DNA of 64,000 nt from Candidatus Caccoplasma merdavium (GTDB lineage: Bacteria > Bacteroidota > Bacteroidia > Bacteroidales > UBA11471). The notes beneath the pieces are model-generated. The model did not search any database and was not told the origin of the DNA. It saw only the letters and a program-made list of their open reading frames with translations. The stretch lies in NCBI GenBank assembly GCA_018715595.1, contig DVLI01000010.1:1-64000 (forward strand), in the 5' to 3' direction. Below, in pieces: positions 54,130 through 62,415 of this stretch. Position numbers and translations under genes: made by a program. Within the stretch, counting starts at the first letter, position 1; each line of letters starts with the position of its first letter.

Positions 54130-55776
54130 TTATTTGGCTTCCTTTTGGGGATTCCAGCCGTCATTCCCGCCCAATACGTCTTCGATGGCGTAACGGGAGG
54201 CTTCTTTGCGACTCAGTTGGTGCGACCAGGTTACGCGGCCTTCGGTGTCGGCTCCTGCTCCTTTGTTTTTGTATTCGCAGTAGCGGGCGGTCTCTTCGTT
54301 GGAGGCTTTGCCCCAGTTGTGCCACCCTTCGGGACGAATGTGGCTGCCCATGTCGCAATGGGTGAAGAGCACGGCGGCGTAGGGTCGCCACGGACGGCCC
54401 AGGTAGACGCGGTCTACGCCTTCGTCGGCAGTGAGACGGCAGTCATGGAACACATAGCCGTAGGCGATGTGTTCGGGTGTGGCGGCGGCTGTGATGTAGG
54501 AGTTTTGTTTGCTGTGTATCGTGCACTCTTCGAACCAGGCCGTGCCTTTGCCAAAGATGAAGTCTGTGGTGCCTTCGATGTAGCAGTTCTCGTAGTATTG
54601 ACGGGTGCCTTCACCGTAGGTGTAGAGGGTGTCCTGGAATCCTTTCATCTTGCAGTTCTTGAAGACCGATTTGTCGCTGGCCACAAAGAGGGCGACGGCT
54701 TGTCCCACGGGGCCGGCGCTGTTCTCGAAGGTGACGTTCTCGGCCTTGAATCCGTCGCCGTAGACATAGAACGAGGCCGAGCCTGAGGTGCCGATGTTGT
54801 CGCCGAATTCGTTTTTCTTGGAGGCGTAATCGTCATAGGTGAAGACCACTTTGTCGACATCTTCGCCGATGATGTGAATGTTGGTGCGGTTGCCGGGCAC
54901 GGTGATTTTCTCTTTATACACGCCGTTGCGCACATAGATGGTTATCGGCCGTTTGCTGAATGTGGGGGCGGCGTCGATGGCGCGTTGCAGTGTGAAGAAG
55001 TCGCCGCTGCCGTCTTGGGCCACGACGTAGTCGTAACGGCGGATATAGGGGGCGAGTTTGGGTATTTTCTTCTCGATGGAGTCGACGGCCATGCCGGCTA
55101 CGATGCGGGCGCCTTTCACTTTGAGGTGGGTGTCGTCTTTCCGTCCGTCAGGAATGGCGGGGCAGGTGCCGGGAGCCACCCACATGAAAAGCTCCTTGGA
55201 GGCGTCGTCGCCGAGGTTGTTGACGAGGGTTTCGGTGCTGTTGTTGAGGTCGATGCACACGACTTTCATTTCGGCGGCGACCTCTTTGCAGGCCGTGATG
55301 TAACGCCCGTGGGTGTCGACGAGTTTCCCGTCGTCACCAAACTTGCGGCGGATTATCGAGGTGAAGAGTACCGGTATGGCGCCTTTTTCTCGGGTTTGGT
55401 TGATGTAGAAACGCAGGTTGTTCTTGTAGGCGGTATCGGGGTCGGAGTAGCGGTCGGGCTTTTTCTTCTGGTCGTTGTGCCCGAATTGTATGAAGACGTA
55501 ATCGCCTTTTTTCAACTGGTCATATACGGCGCCCCACCGGCTCATGAAGCTGAGTGAACTGCGGCCGTTCACGGCATGGTTGTCGATTTTTATTTCGGGC
55601 GAGAAGAATCCCGGGAGCACATGTCCCCAGCCCCGCTCGGGGTTTCCTCCGACAAGCGATTTGTTCGACATGGTTGAGTCTCCAATCATGTAGATGACCG
55701 GTTTTTGTTTGTTTGACAAAGCCATGAATGCGGCAATCAAGCAAACGCCAAACAGATATAAAATGATGCGTTTCAT
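54130..55776 (-). CDS. Two-domain carbohydrate esterase (CE12 SGNH + CE8 pectin methylesterase)
   Basis: This 548-residue exported protein joins two catalytic domains. Residues about 25-240 form an SGNH/CE12 acetylesterase: GDSTMSN with Ser34, GHND with Asn101, and DDTHL with Asp214 and His217. Residues about 250-548 form a CE8 beta-helix methylesterase with GFQDTLYT, TTDFIFGKG (nucleophile Asp) and YLGRPWRPYA. It likely strips acetyl groups from rhamnogalacturonan and methyl groups from homogalacturonan. A helix with LIAAFMALS at the N-terminus is the export signal. It is the first gene of the unit, 24 bases before the GH105 gene. Confidence 0.92.
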   Translation of the reverse strand: MKRIILYLFGVCLIAAFMALSNKQKPVIYMIGDSTMSNKSLVGGNPERGWGHVLPGFFSPEIKIDNHAVNGRSSLSFMSRWGAVYDQLKKGDYVFIQFGHNDQKKKPDRYSDPDTAYKNNLRFYINQTREKGAIPVLFTSIIRRKFGDDGKLVDTHGRYITACKEVAAEMKVVCIDLNNSTETLVNNLGDDASKELFMWVAPGTCPAIPDGRKDDTHLKVKGARIVAGMAVDSIEKKIPKLAPYIRRYDYVVAQDGSGDFFTLQRAIDAAPTFSKRPITIYVRNGVYKEKITVPGNRTNIHIIGEDVDKVVFTYDDYASKKNEFGDNIGTSGSASFYVYGDGFKAENVTFENSAGPVGQAVALFVASDKSVFKNCKMKGFQDTLYTYGEGTRQYYENCYIEGTTDFIFGKGTAWFEECTIHSKQNSYITAAATPEHIAYGYVFHDCRLTADEGVDRVYLGRPWRPYAAVLFTHCDMGSHIRPEGWHNWGKASNEETARYCEYKNKGAGADTEGRVTWSHQLSRKEASRYAIEDVLGGNDGWNPQKEAK

Positions 55777-55811
55777 GGTGAAATAATTGTTTTTTTTATG
55801 ATTGAATGCGA

Positions 55812-55819
55812 CAAAAATA
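55812..55819 (-). promoter_or_regulatory. -7 element of the CE12/CE8-GH105 unit
   Basis: On the minus strand this reads TATTTTTG, 35 bases upstream of the ATG. Confidence 0.55.
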
Positions 55820-55893
55820 ATAAAAATATATCGAAATCGGGATTTGATGGCGATAATTGCTCTTCACCTCTCTTTTTCTCGGAGCGGGGAGGT

Positions 55894-57489
55894 TTAGGGA
55901 ATTCGGAGGGTTTGACCCGGTTTCAGTTTGTTTGAACTCAGGTTGTTGCTGTTTTTCAGGGCCTGTACCGTGGTGCCGAATTGCCGGGAGATTTCCCACA
56001 GGCTGTCACCTTCTCTTACTTTGTAATAGCGCACGCCGTTTTGAGTCCATGTCTCGGCTTTGCGGGTGGTTTTGGTCGTAGTGGTTGATGCCGTGGAACG
56101 GTTCTTGGCGTAGGCGGCACGCACGGCCAGTCGCATGCCGGGGTAGATGTTGTTGCTTTTCAGGTTGTTCCATTTTTTCAGGTTGGCTACGCTGGTGCGG
56201 TACCGGTGGGCGATGACCGAGAGGTTCTCACCCGAACGCACCCGGTGGTACCCTTGCACGGGCGACGCCGATGCTTTGGCCAGTTCGGCGGTGATGCGGC
56301 GGGCATAGAGTTCGGACTGGTGTTTGCTGATGGAATCTTCGTTCTCGACATAGGCATAGGCCGTCTCTTGGGGCAAGATGAGGGTGTAGGGGTGCTTGTC
56401 GGTTGCCGGGACGACATCGCGGCGGTATTGGGGGTTGAGTTGCCGCAGTTCGCTCACCTCGATGCCGATGACATCGGCTATCTGTTTGAAGTGCAACCGT
56501 TTCGATACCCACACGGTGTCGGTCTCGGCCGGTAGTTCTATCTCTCCCGGCTGTATGTTGTGCTTGTCGTAGTAGTTCATGATGTAGTTGGCCGCGATGA
56601 AGGCGGGGACATATCCGCGGGTTTCGCGGGGCAGATAGGGGTAGATGTCCCAATAGTCGCGTTTCCCGCCCGAACGGCGAATGGCTTTGTTTACGTTGCC
56701 CGGGCCGCAGTTGTAGGCGGCGATGGCGAGGGTCCAGTCGCCGAAGTTGTCGTGCAGTTGCAGCAGGTAACGGAGGGCCTGTTGGGTCGATTTGAGCGGG
56801 TCACGACGTTCGTCGACGACACTGTTGACTTCGAGCCCCATCATGCGGGCGGTGCCTATCATGAATTGCCACAGACCGGTGGCTCCGACCGGCGAGACGG
56901 CGTTGGGTCGCAGTGCCGACTCGATGACGGGCAGGTATTTCAATTCGAGCGGAAGTCCCATCTTGTCGAGTTCACGCTCGAAAATGGGTTCGTAATAACG
57001 GTTCAGGGCGAGTAGTTTCTCGACCAGTTCCCGGCGTTTCTCGGTGTAGAGCGAGATGTAGCCTTTGACCACGCTGTTGTAGGGCAGTTCGATGACGGCG
57101 GGGAGGGCGCTGAGCCGTTCGATGTAGACTTCGTCGGGGTAGTCGATGTTGCCGCCGTGCCGGTTGACTGGGGGTTGCAGGTTGTCGACTTCGGCACTGA
57201 TGAGGGTGTCGACACCGCTACTCAGACCTTCGGGAAGGACGATGTCGTTGTCGGTGATGGTGTCTTTGGCGGTCAGTTTGTGAGGCGTGGTTACCGATGG
57301 TTGTTTGGCGGGGCTTTGTTTCAGGGTGTCGACCGCTGCGAGAGTGGTGTCATGACGGGTTGCTGCGACAAGGGTATCGGCCGGGATTTCGATTTTATTT
57401 TGTTTTTTGTCTTTTTTCCGTTTGCCGGCCGAGGCTGTTACGGGAAGGAAAAATGCGAGGCACAGCAGTATGGCAAAAATCTTGTTCAT
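55894..57489 (-). CDS. Membrane-bound lytic transglycosylase D-like protein with LysM domains
   Basis: This periplasmic enzyme cleaves peptidoglycan to 1,6-anhydro products. ATG 57489 gives 531 residues with a signal peptide (about 1-21). The SLT domain (about 170-300) has catalytic Glu190 in PVIESALRP, GATGLWQFM, and AIAAYNCGPGNVNKAI. Two C-terminal LysM domains (about 428-470 and 488-531) bind glycan. Unlike E. coli MltD there is no lipobox cysteine. It ends the parA-parB-DUF5683 operon. Confidence 0.93.
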   Translation of the reverse strand: MNKIFAILLCLAFFLPVTASAGKRKKDKKQNKIEIPADTLVAATRHDTTLAAVDTLKQSPAKQPSVTTPHKLTAKDTITDNDIVLPEGLSSGVDTLISAEVDNLQPPVNRHGGNIDYPDEVYIERLSALPAVIELPYNSVVKGYISLYTEKRRELVEKLLALNRYYEPIFERELDKMGLPLELKYLPVIESALRPNAVSPVGATGLWQFMIGTARMMGLEVNSVVDERRDPLKSTQQALRYLLQLHDNFGDWTLAIAAYNCGPGNVNKAIRRSGGKRDYWDIYPYLPRETRGYVPAFIAANYIMNYYDKHNIQPGEIELPAETDTVWVSKRLHFKQIADVIGIEVSELRQLNPQYRRDVVPATDKHPYTLILPQETAYAYVENEDSISKHQSELYARRITAELAKASASPVQGYHRVRSGENLSVIAHRYRTSVANLKKWNNLKSNNIYPGMRLAVRAAYAKNRSTASTTTTKTTRKAETWTQNGVRYYKVREGDSLWEISRQFGTTVQALKNSNNLSSNKLKPGQTLRIP

Positions 57490-57503
57490 GGGAGTTTCTT
57501 CTT

Positions 57504-58241
57504 TTAAAATGTGATGGCACACTGGAATCCGATAGAGCCGGTCGAATATCGGGCCGGCTCTATGACCGTGGGTGTTACTTTCATAGACAGGTTGTCGGAG
57601 ATGTCGAAGTTGTAGAGGTGTGCATCGACATAGGCTTCGATCATGGCGACGAAGTAGACGCCTATCATCGAGATGATGCACAGGTCGCGGTATTTGCGGT
57701 AATAGTCTTTCTTGCGTTTCATGGCACTTTGCAGCCACGCCATGTTGGCGGCAATCCACTCGGGGTCGTTGCGCCGGTTGTAGGCCAGGAAGTTGATGAA
57801 ACTGTTGGTGTTGGGGTCATTGTCCATGGCATCGCGGTAGGCGGTGGAGTAGTCGCTGTAATAGCGGGCGTTCCAGTTGGTGGCGTAGATGAGCCCCAGG
57901 TAACCGCCGACGAGAATGGGCAGTTTCCAGTAGCTGCGGTTGTAGATTTGGCCCAGCCCCGGGCAGAGTGCCGAGTACCACACGGCCTTTACCGGGTCGG
58001 GGCTGAACAGGGTGGTGTCGGGGAGTGCGGCCTGTTGCGGGGTGACATCTTCGACGCGGTAGTAGTAAATCGTTTCGGCCGACTGGCCGGCGGGCTGCAC
58101 GACCTTGGCCGTGCTGCTGTCGGGTCGGGCGATAAGGGTGTTGCCCGGTGCCACTTGTGCAACCGATGGTAGTGTCAGGAGGCTTGTCGTGATGAGAACG
58201 ATGAGCCTCAGGCTATGCGGGAGAAACGGTTTCCGGTTCAA
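57504..58241 (-). CDS. DUF5683 membrane protein
   Basis: This 245-residue exported protein has a signal peptide (about 1-28) and a conserved core WYSALCPGLGQIYNRSYWKLPILVG followed by a helix. A further helix is IISMIGVYFVAMIEAYVDAHL, after which the domain ends. The family is of unknown function and found mainly in Bacteroidetes. It lies three bases after parB and 14 bases before the transglycosylase gene, which places it in an operon on chromosome partition and wall turnover. Confidence 0.87.
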   Translation of the reverse strand: MNRKPFLPHSLRLIVLITTSLLTLPSVAQVAPGNTLIARPDSSTAKVVQPAGQSAETIYYYRVEDVTPQQAALPDTTLFSPDPVKAVWYSALCPGLGQIYNRSYWKLPILVGGYLGLIYATNWNARYYSDYSTAYRDAMDNDPNTNSFINFLAYNRRNDPEWIAANMAWLQSAMKRKKDYYRKYRDLCIISMIGVYFVAMIEAYVDAHLYNFDISDNLSMKVTPTVIEPARYSTGSIGFQCAITF

Positions 58242-58244
58242 GTT

Positions 58245-59123
58245 TTATTTCAGTTTGTCGAAGAGGGCGATGAGTCGCTCCAATTCTTCTTCGTTTTTAA
58301 ACGGAATAGAGATTTTCCCTTTTCCTTTGGCGTTGCAGGTGAATTGCACCGGGGCTTTGAAAAAGTCGGAGAGGTGACGGCGCAATATGTCGTAGCCTTC
58401 GTTGTTCGTGACCGGCTTTTCTTCTTGCCCGGCGATGGGGGCTTGGGGGGTGTTCATCTCTTTGGCCAACTCCTCCACCTTCCGCACCGAGTACCCGTGT
58501 TCTTGTATTTGCTCATAGAGCCGCAGTTGCTGCGCGGGGTTGTCGACCGAGAGGAGGGCGCGGGCGTGTCCCATGTCGATTTGCTTGTTTTTCAGCCCGA
58601 TTTGTATCTCGGCCGGCAGTTTCAACAGCCTCAGGTAGTTGGCGATGGTGGCGCGTTTTTTGCCTACGCGTTCGCTCAGCCGGTCTTGGGTGAGGTGGTA
58701 TTGCTCGATGAGTTTCTGGAACGTCAGGGCGATTTCAACGGGGTTGAGGTCTTCGCGCTGAATGTTCTCGATGAGAGCCATTTCCATCACGGTCTCGTCT
58801 TCGACGGTGCGCACATAGGCCGGTATGGTTTCGAGCCCGGCCAGCAGGGAGGCCCGGTATCGGCGTTCGCCCGAGATGATTTGATAGCTGTCGTCGGGCA
58901 TCTGACGCAGGGTGATGGGCTGTATGATACCGATTTCGCGTATCGATGCGGCCAGCTCGTTGAGCGAGGCTTCGTCGAATTCCTGCCGCGGTTGTCCCGG
59001 GTTGGGCTTGATGAGGGACAGTTTTATTTCGTTGATCGATGATGACCCTCCGGTTTTCACGTCGTCCATGGTGATGAGGGCGTCGAGACCCCGGCCGAGG
59101 GCATTTCGTTTGATGGTCGTCAT
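58245..59123 (-). CDS. parB: Chromosome-partitioning protein ParB
   Basis: This CTP-dependent DNA clamp binds parS. ATG 59123 gives 292 residues starting TTIKRNALGRGLDALI, the short N-terminal motif that stimulates ParA. The ParB/Srx domain includes NPGQPRQEFDE and ISGERRYRASLLAG. The HTH follows (about 155-190, LSERVGKKRATIANYLRLL), and a C-terminal dimer domain ends the protein. It follows parA by 42 bases. No parS site was recognised in the window. Confidence 0.95.
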   Translation of the reverse strand: MTTIKRNALGRGLDALITMDDVKTGGSSSINEIKLSLIKPNPGQPRQEFDEASLNELAASIREIGIIQPITLRQMPDDSYQIISGERRYRASLLAGLETIPAYVRTVEDETVMEMALIENIQREDLNPVEIALTFQKLIEQYHLTQDRLSERVGKKRATIANYLRLLKLPAEIQIGLKNKQIDMGHARALLSVDNPAQQLRLYEQIQEHGYSVRKVEELAKEMNTPQAPIAGQEEKPVTNNEGYDILRRHLSDFFKAPVQFTCNAKGKGKISIPFKNEEELERLIALFDKLK

Positions 59124-59165
59124 ATGTGATTCTTTCTCTCTTTTGGGTTTTACCACCCCGAATGG

Positions 59166-59939
59166 TTATTTCGATTTCTTTTCGCGTTTGATGAGCTCCT
59201 TGGCGAGTTGCAGGTGGTTGAGGGCGCCTTTGGAGTTGGGGTCGTACATGAGTGCCGGTATGCCGTGGCTGGGGGCTTCGCTCAGTTTGATGTTGCGTTG
59301 TATGACGGTGTCGAAGACCAGTTCGCGGAAGTGCTTTTTCAGCTCTTCGTAGATTTGGTTGCCGAGCCGCAGGCGCGAGTCATACATGGTGAGCAGGAAG
59401 CCTTCGATTTCGAGGTTGGGGTTGAGCCGCGACTTGATGAGCTTTATCGTGTTGAGCAATTTGCTGATGCCTTCGAGCGCGAAGTATTCGGCCTGCACGG
59501 GTATGATGACCGAGTCGGCGGCCGTGAGCGAATTGACCGTGATGAGTCCCAGCGAGGGAGAGCAGTCGATGAGTATGTAGTCATATTCGCTCTTGACCTC
59601 TTCGATGAGGTGCAGCAAGATGCGTTCGCGGTTGGGGGCATTGAGCAGTTCGAGCTCGGCGCCTACCAGGTCGATGTGCGAACACACGATGTCGAGCCCT
59701 GCCACGCAGGTCGAGTCGATGGCTTCGCGCAGGGAGGCTTCGCCGATGAGGCACTCATATATCGAGATGTTTTTCTGCGTGATGTCTACGCCCAGTCCCG
59801 ACGAGGCATTGGCTTGCGGGTCGGCGTCGATGAGCAGTATTTTCCGGTCCAAGGCAGCCAATGATGCCGCCAAGTTGATGGTTGTCGTGGTTTTCCCTAC
59901 GCCACCTTTTTGGTTGGCTATTGCAATGATTTTACCCAT
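59166..59939 (-). CDS. parA: Chromosome-partitioning ATPase ParA (Soj)
   Basis: This deviant-Walker ATPase moves ParB-bound origins. ATG 59939 gives 257 residues beginning MGKIIAIANQKGGVGKTTT. Other motifs are LLIDADPQANASSGLG and IDCSPSLGLITVNSL. The leader is about 170 bases long from a TATCTTTG element at 60123-60130. It begins the operon parA-parB-DUF5683-transglycosylase. Confidence 0.95.
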   Translation of the reverse strand: MGKIIAIANQKGGVGKTTTTINLAASLAALDRKILLIDADPQANASSGLGVDITQKNISIYECLIGEASLREAIDSTCVAGLDIVCSHIDLVGAELELLNAPNRERILLHLIEEVKSEYDYILIDCSPSLGLITVNSLTAADSVIIPVQAEYFALEGISKLLNTIKLIKSRLNPNLEIEGFLLTMYDSRLRLGNQIYEELKKHFRELVFDTVIQRNIKLSEAPSHGIPALMYDPNSKGALNHLQLAKELIKREKKSK

Positions 59940-60122
59940 AATGAACTTTTTACCAAACAAAGAAACTCTTTTTTTCTTTGCGTATGTGCCTCTTTCGTCC
60001 GATTATTGGCGCCGGTGTTGATAAGTCGCTTCGGCTGTTGAAAAAAGCGGCCCGGGCCGGGAGGCGAGGCTGGGGTTTGCTGCCGGCACCGTGTCGGGAT
60101 CGGCAGCGATATGTCATTTGGG
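59940..60122. other. Leader of parA
   Basis: The stretch between the parA ATG and its presumed promoter is about 180 bases and contains no frame I can support. It includes a short GC-rich region (CCCGGGCCGGGAGG) that could fold. The 59940-60260 gap otherwise holds two back-to-back promoters. Confidence 0.45.
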
Positions 60123-60130
60123 CAAAGATA
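60123..60130 (-). promoter_or_regulatory. -7 element of the par operon
   Basis: On the minus strand this reads TATCTTTG, about 184 bases upstream of the parA ATG. No nearer match was seen. Confidence 0.45.
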
Positions 60131-60229
60131 CGAATTTACGGTGAAGATAGATAGGCTTTTATCTATATTTAGCAATTATGTCGCCGGCATGGCTCCCCTT
60201 TGGGGGTTGCTTGCAGGTCGATTTTTGTC

Positions 60230-60237
60230 TATCTTTG
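60230..60237 (+). promoter_or_regulatory. Promoter of surE
   Basis: TATCTTTG is the -7 element and TTG at 60207-60209 is the -33 element, 20 bases apart. The ATG is 23 bases downstream. Confidence 0.65.
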
Positions 60238-60260
60238 TTCTCGCAAAAATTATCGAGATT

Positions 60261-61043
60261 ATGTCTTCTGTCGATTCTCCTGCCAAGACCCTGCCCCGCA
60301 TACTCATCACCAATGACGATGGTATCGGGGCCAAAGGTTTGCGTTTTTTACTCTCTTGCGTTGCCGACATGGGTCGGGTGCGTGTCGTGGCTCCCGACTC
60401 TCATCGCTCGGGACAGTCCGGGGCGATTACCTCGGGGGTACCGCTGACGTTGCAGCCGGTTGCTCCGGTTTTGGGCGCGGAGTGTTATTCCTGCAACGGT
60501 ACGCCGGTCGATTGCGTGAAACTTTCGTTGCATGTTTTTCCCGAGTGGCGCCCCGATATTATCCTGTCGGGCATCAACCATGGCTCCAATTCGGGCATCA
60601 GCATCTTCTATTCCGGAACGATGGGTGCCGTGCTCGAAGGGTGTGTCGTGGGAATCCCCTCGGTGGGGTTCTCTTCGCTTTCGCACGACCCCGATGCTGA
60701 TTTCTCTTCCTGCCGCGATCAGGTGCGCCAGGTGGTGGCTCGCGTTTTGCGGGTGGGGCTGCCCGAGTCGGTGTGCCTGAATGTCAATTTCCCGACGCAG
60801 CCTTCCCTCGGGTTGCGGGTGTGCCGGCAGGCTCCCGGATACTGGACCGAAGAGTATGAGTGGCGAACCGGCCGCGATGGGCGGGAAGGCTATTTCCTTA
60901 CCGGCCATTTTGTCAATACCGAGCCCGACGCCGAGGATACCGACGAGTATTTCCTGGCGCGGGGTTACACGTCGGTTGTCCCTTGTACTTGTGACCAGAC
61001 GGCCTATCGTGCCATGCCTGCCGTCGCGGCGCTCTGTGATTGA
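60261..61043 (+). CDS. surE: 5'-nucleotidase SurE
   Basis: This metal-dependent phosphatase acts on nucleoside monophosphates and is linked to stationary-phase survival. ATG 60261 gives 260 residues. The metal site lies in ILITNDDGIGAKGL, followed by VVAPDSHRSGQSGA and the loop SGINHGSNSGISIFYSGTMGAVLEG. The frame upstream of ATG 60261 runs through the promoter and is rejected. It is divergent from parA. Confidence 0.95.
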   Translation: MSSVDSPAKTLPRILITNDDGIGAKGLRFLLSCVADMGRVRVVAPDSHRSGQSGAITSGVPLTLQPVAPVLGAECYSCNGTPVDCVKLSLHVFPEWRPDIILSGINHGSNSGISIFYSGTMGAVLEGCVVGIPSVGFSSLSHDPDADFSSCRDQVRQVVARVLRVGLPESVCLNVNFPTQPSLGLRVCRQAPGYWTEEYEWRTGRDGREGYFLTGHFVNTEPDAEDTDEYFLARGYTSVVPCTCDQTAYRAMPAVAALCD

Positions 61044-61131
61044 ATGCCCTTGCGTTTCCGCCTTTTGAGTTCCGATTCCCGTTTTGCCCGGGAACTTGCT
61101 TCCGCCCTTGTTGCCGAGTGATGTCGTGTGT

Positions 61132-61143
61132 GCATAAAAATGC
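61132..61143. promoter_or_regulatory. Candidate ARG box 1
   Basis: GCATAAAAATGC is a 4-bp dyad around AAAA within TGTGTGCATAAAAATGCGCG. Its form and AT centre resemble ARG boxes, and it lies 170 bases upstream of argR. The assignment is inferred from form only. Confidence 0.35.
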
Positions 61144-61256
61144 GCGACGCATATAATAAAAATTCGTTATATGATTTTTTCAACGACTTGAAAAAGAGCT
61201 GTGTATGGCCTAAGTGCAAGGAGGGAGATAAATATTTTATTAAAAAATAGGGAAAA

Positions 61257-61281
61257 ATGCATTGAGATAAATTTTTATGCG
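61257..61281. promoter_or_regulatory. Candidate ARG box 2 over the argR promoter
   Basis: TGCAT and ATGCG half-sites flank an AT-rich centre and overlap the -33/-7 region of argR, where binding would block transcription. Weak evidence. Confidence 0.3.
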
Positions 61282-61289
61282 TATATTTG
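61282..61289 (+). promoter_or_regulatory. Promoter of the arginine operon
   Basis: TATATTTG is the -7 element with TTG at 61262-61264, 17 bases upstream. The argR ATG is 27 bases downstream. Confidence 0.55.
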
Positions 61290-61316
61290 CCGCCTCAAAG
61301 AATAAATATGCACGAT

Positions 61317-61796
61317 ATGAAAGACAAAGTCAATAGATTGGAAGCGATAAAATCGATTGTGAGTGCCAATCGTGTGGGTGGACAAGAAGAACTTTTGCAG
61401 CGCTTGCGTGAACAAGGGTTTGACTTGACGCAAGCCACTTTGTCGCGCGACTTGAAGCAGTTACAAATCGTGAAAGTGTCTTTGCCGGCCGGCGGATACC
61501 AGTATATTCTTCCCGAGTTGGCCGGGTTGTCGCGTCGCCCCAGGATTACACGCGGAGGCTCGTTGGCTGCTTCCAACGGTTTTCTCTCCATCTCTTTTTC
61601 GGGCAACATGGCAGTTATAAAGACCCGTCCCGGCTATGCCGGCAGCACGGCCTCCGATATCGACGCGCACACGCTGCCCGAGTTGTTGGGAACCCTCGCC
61701 GGTGACGACACCGTGTTGCTTATCCTGCGCGAAGGGGTGACCCCCGAAAAAGCCGTTGAGGCATTGCGCATAGTGATACCGAATATTCAGTTATAA
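61317..61796 (+). CDS. argR: Arginine repressor ArgR
   Basis: This hexameric arginine-sensing regulator of arginine synthesis is 159 residues. The N-terminal winged HTH has RLEAIKSIVSANRVGGQEELLQ and the DNA-recognition part TQATLSRDLKQLQI. The C-terminal domain ends in GDDTVLLILREGVTPEKAVEAL with the arginine-contact Asp pair. ATG 61317 (MKDKVNRLEAI) fits the family start, and 61308 is an alternative. It leads the operon, so it probably represses its own transcription. Confidence 0.93.
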   Translation: MKDKVNRLEAIKSIVSANRVGGQEELLQRLREQGFDLTQATLSRDLKQLQIVKVSLPAGGYQYILPELAGLSRRPRITRGGSLAASNGFLSISFSGNMAVIKTRPGYAGSTASDIDAHTLPELLGTLAGDDTVLLILREGVTPEKAVEALRIVIPNIQL

Positions 61797-61825
61797 AAAT
61801 ACATTCGACTTATTCAAAATTAAAA

Positions 61826-62401
61826 ATGGAATCTCAGGATATTGAAGTGATGGTTGCCGATGCCTCCCATGAGGTGTACGTCGATACGATACTCGACACC
61901 ATCAGAGAGGCTGCCAAAGTGCGTGGAACCGGCATTGCCGAGCGCACGCACGAGTATGTGGCCCAGAAGATGAAAGAGGGAAAAGCCATCATCGCCTTGT
62001 GCGGAGATGACTTTGCGGGATTTACCTATATCGAGTCGTGGGGCAACAAGCAATATGTGGCCACCTCGGGACTCATCGTTCACCCCAAATATCGCGGGCT
62101 CGGCTTGGCCAAGCGCATCAAGCAGGCTTCTTTCCAGTTGGCCCGTTTGCGATGGCCGTGGGCAAAAATATTCTCGCTCACCAGCGGTGCCGCCGTCATG
62201 AAGATGAATACCGAGTTGGGCTATGTGCCCGTCACCTTCAACGAGCTCACCGACGACGAAGCCTTCTGGCGCGGTTGCGAAGGGTGCATCAACCACGACA
62301 TTCTCGTGGCGAAAAACCGCAAATTCTGCATCTGCACCGCCATGCTTTATGACCCCAAGGCCCATCAGGAGAAAGAACATCATCATCACCACGAAGAATA
62401 A
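61826..62401 (+). CDS. GNAT acetyltransferase, candidate N-acylglutamate synthase
   Basis: This 191-residue acyl-CoA N-acyltransferase lies between argR and argG. The acyl-CoA loop is VHPKYRGLGLAKRIKQ, preceded by ATSGLIV and followed by KIFSLTSGAAVMKMNTELGY. The C-terminus has a natural run of five His (EHHHHHEE) that may bind metal. Since this operon makes arginine and no other ArgA or ArgJ is visible here, it is a good candidate for the first step. In Bacteroidetes the acyl group may be succinyl, because their carbamoyltransferase acts on N-succinyl-ornithine. Function is inferred. Confidence 0.82.
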   Translation: MESQDIEVMVADASHEVYVDTILDTIREAAKVRGTGIAERTHEYVAQKMKEGKAIIALCGDDFAGFTYIESWGNKQYVATSGLIVHPKYRGLGLAKRIKQASFQLARLRWPWAKIFSLTSGAAVMKMNTELGYVPVTFNELTDDEAFWRGCEGCINHDILVAKNRKFCICTAMLYDPKAHQEKEHHHHHEE

Positions 62402-62415
62402 ATAAAAATCGAAAT

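Noticed and set aside
58245-60260. parS site near parA/parB
   Set aside because: No sequence close to the TGTTnCACGTGAAACA form was noticed. The scan was by eye and not exhaustive.
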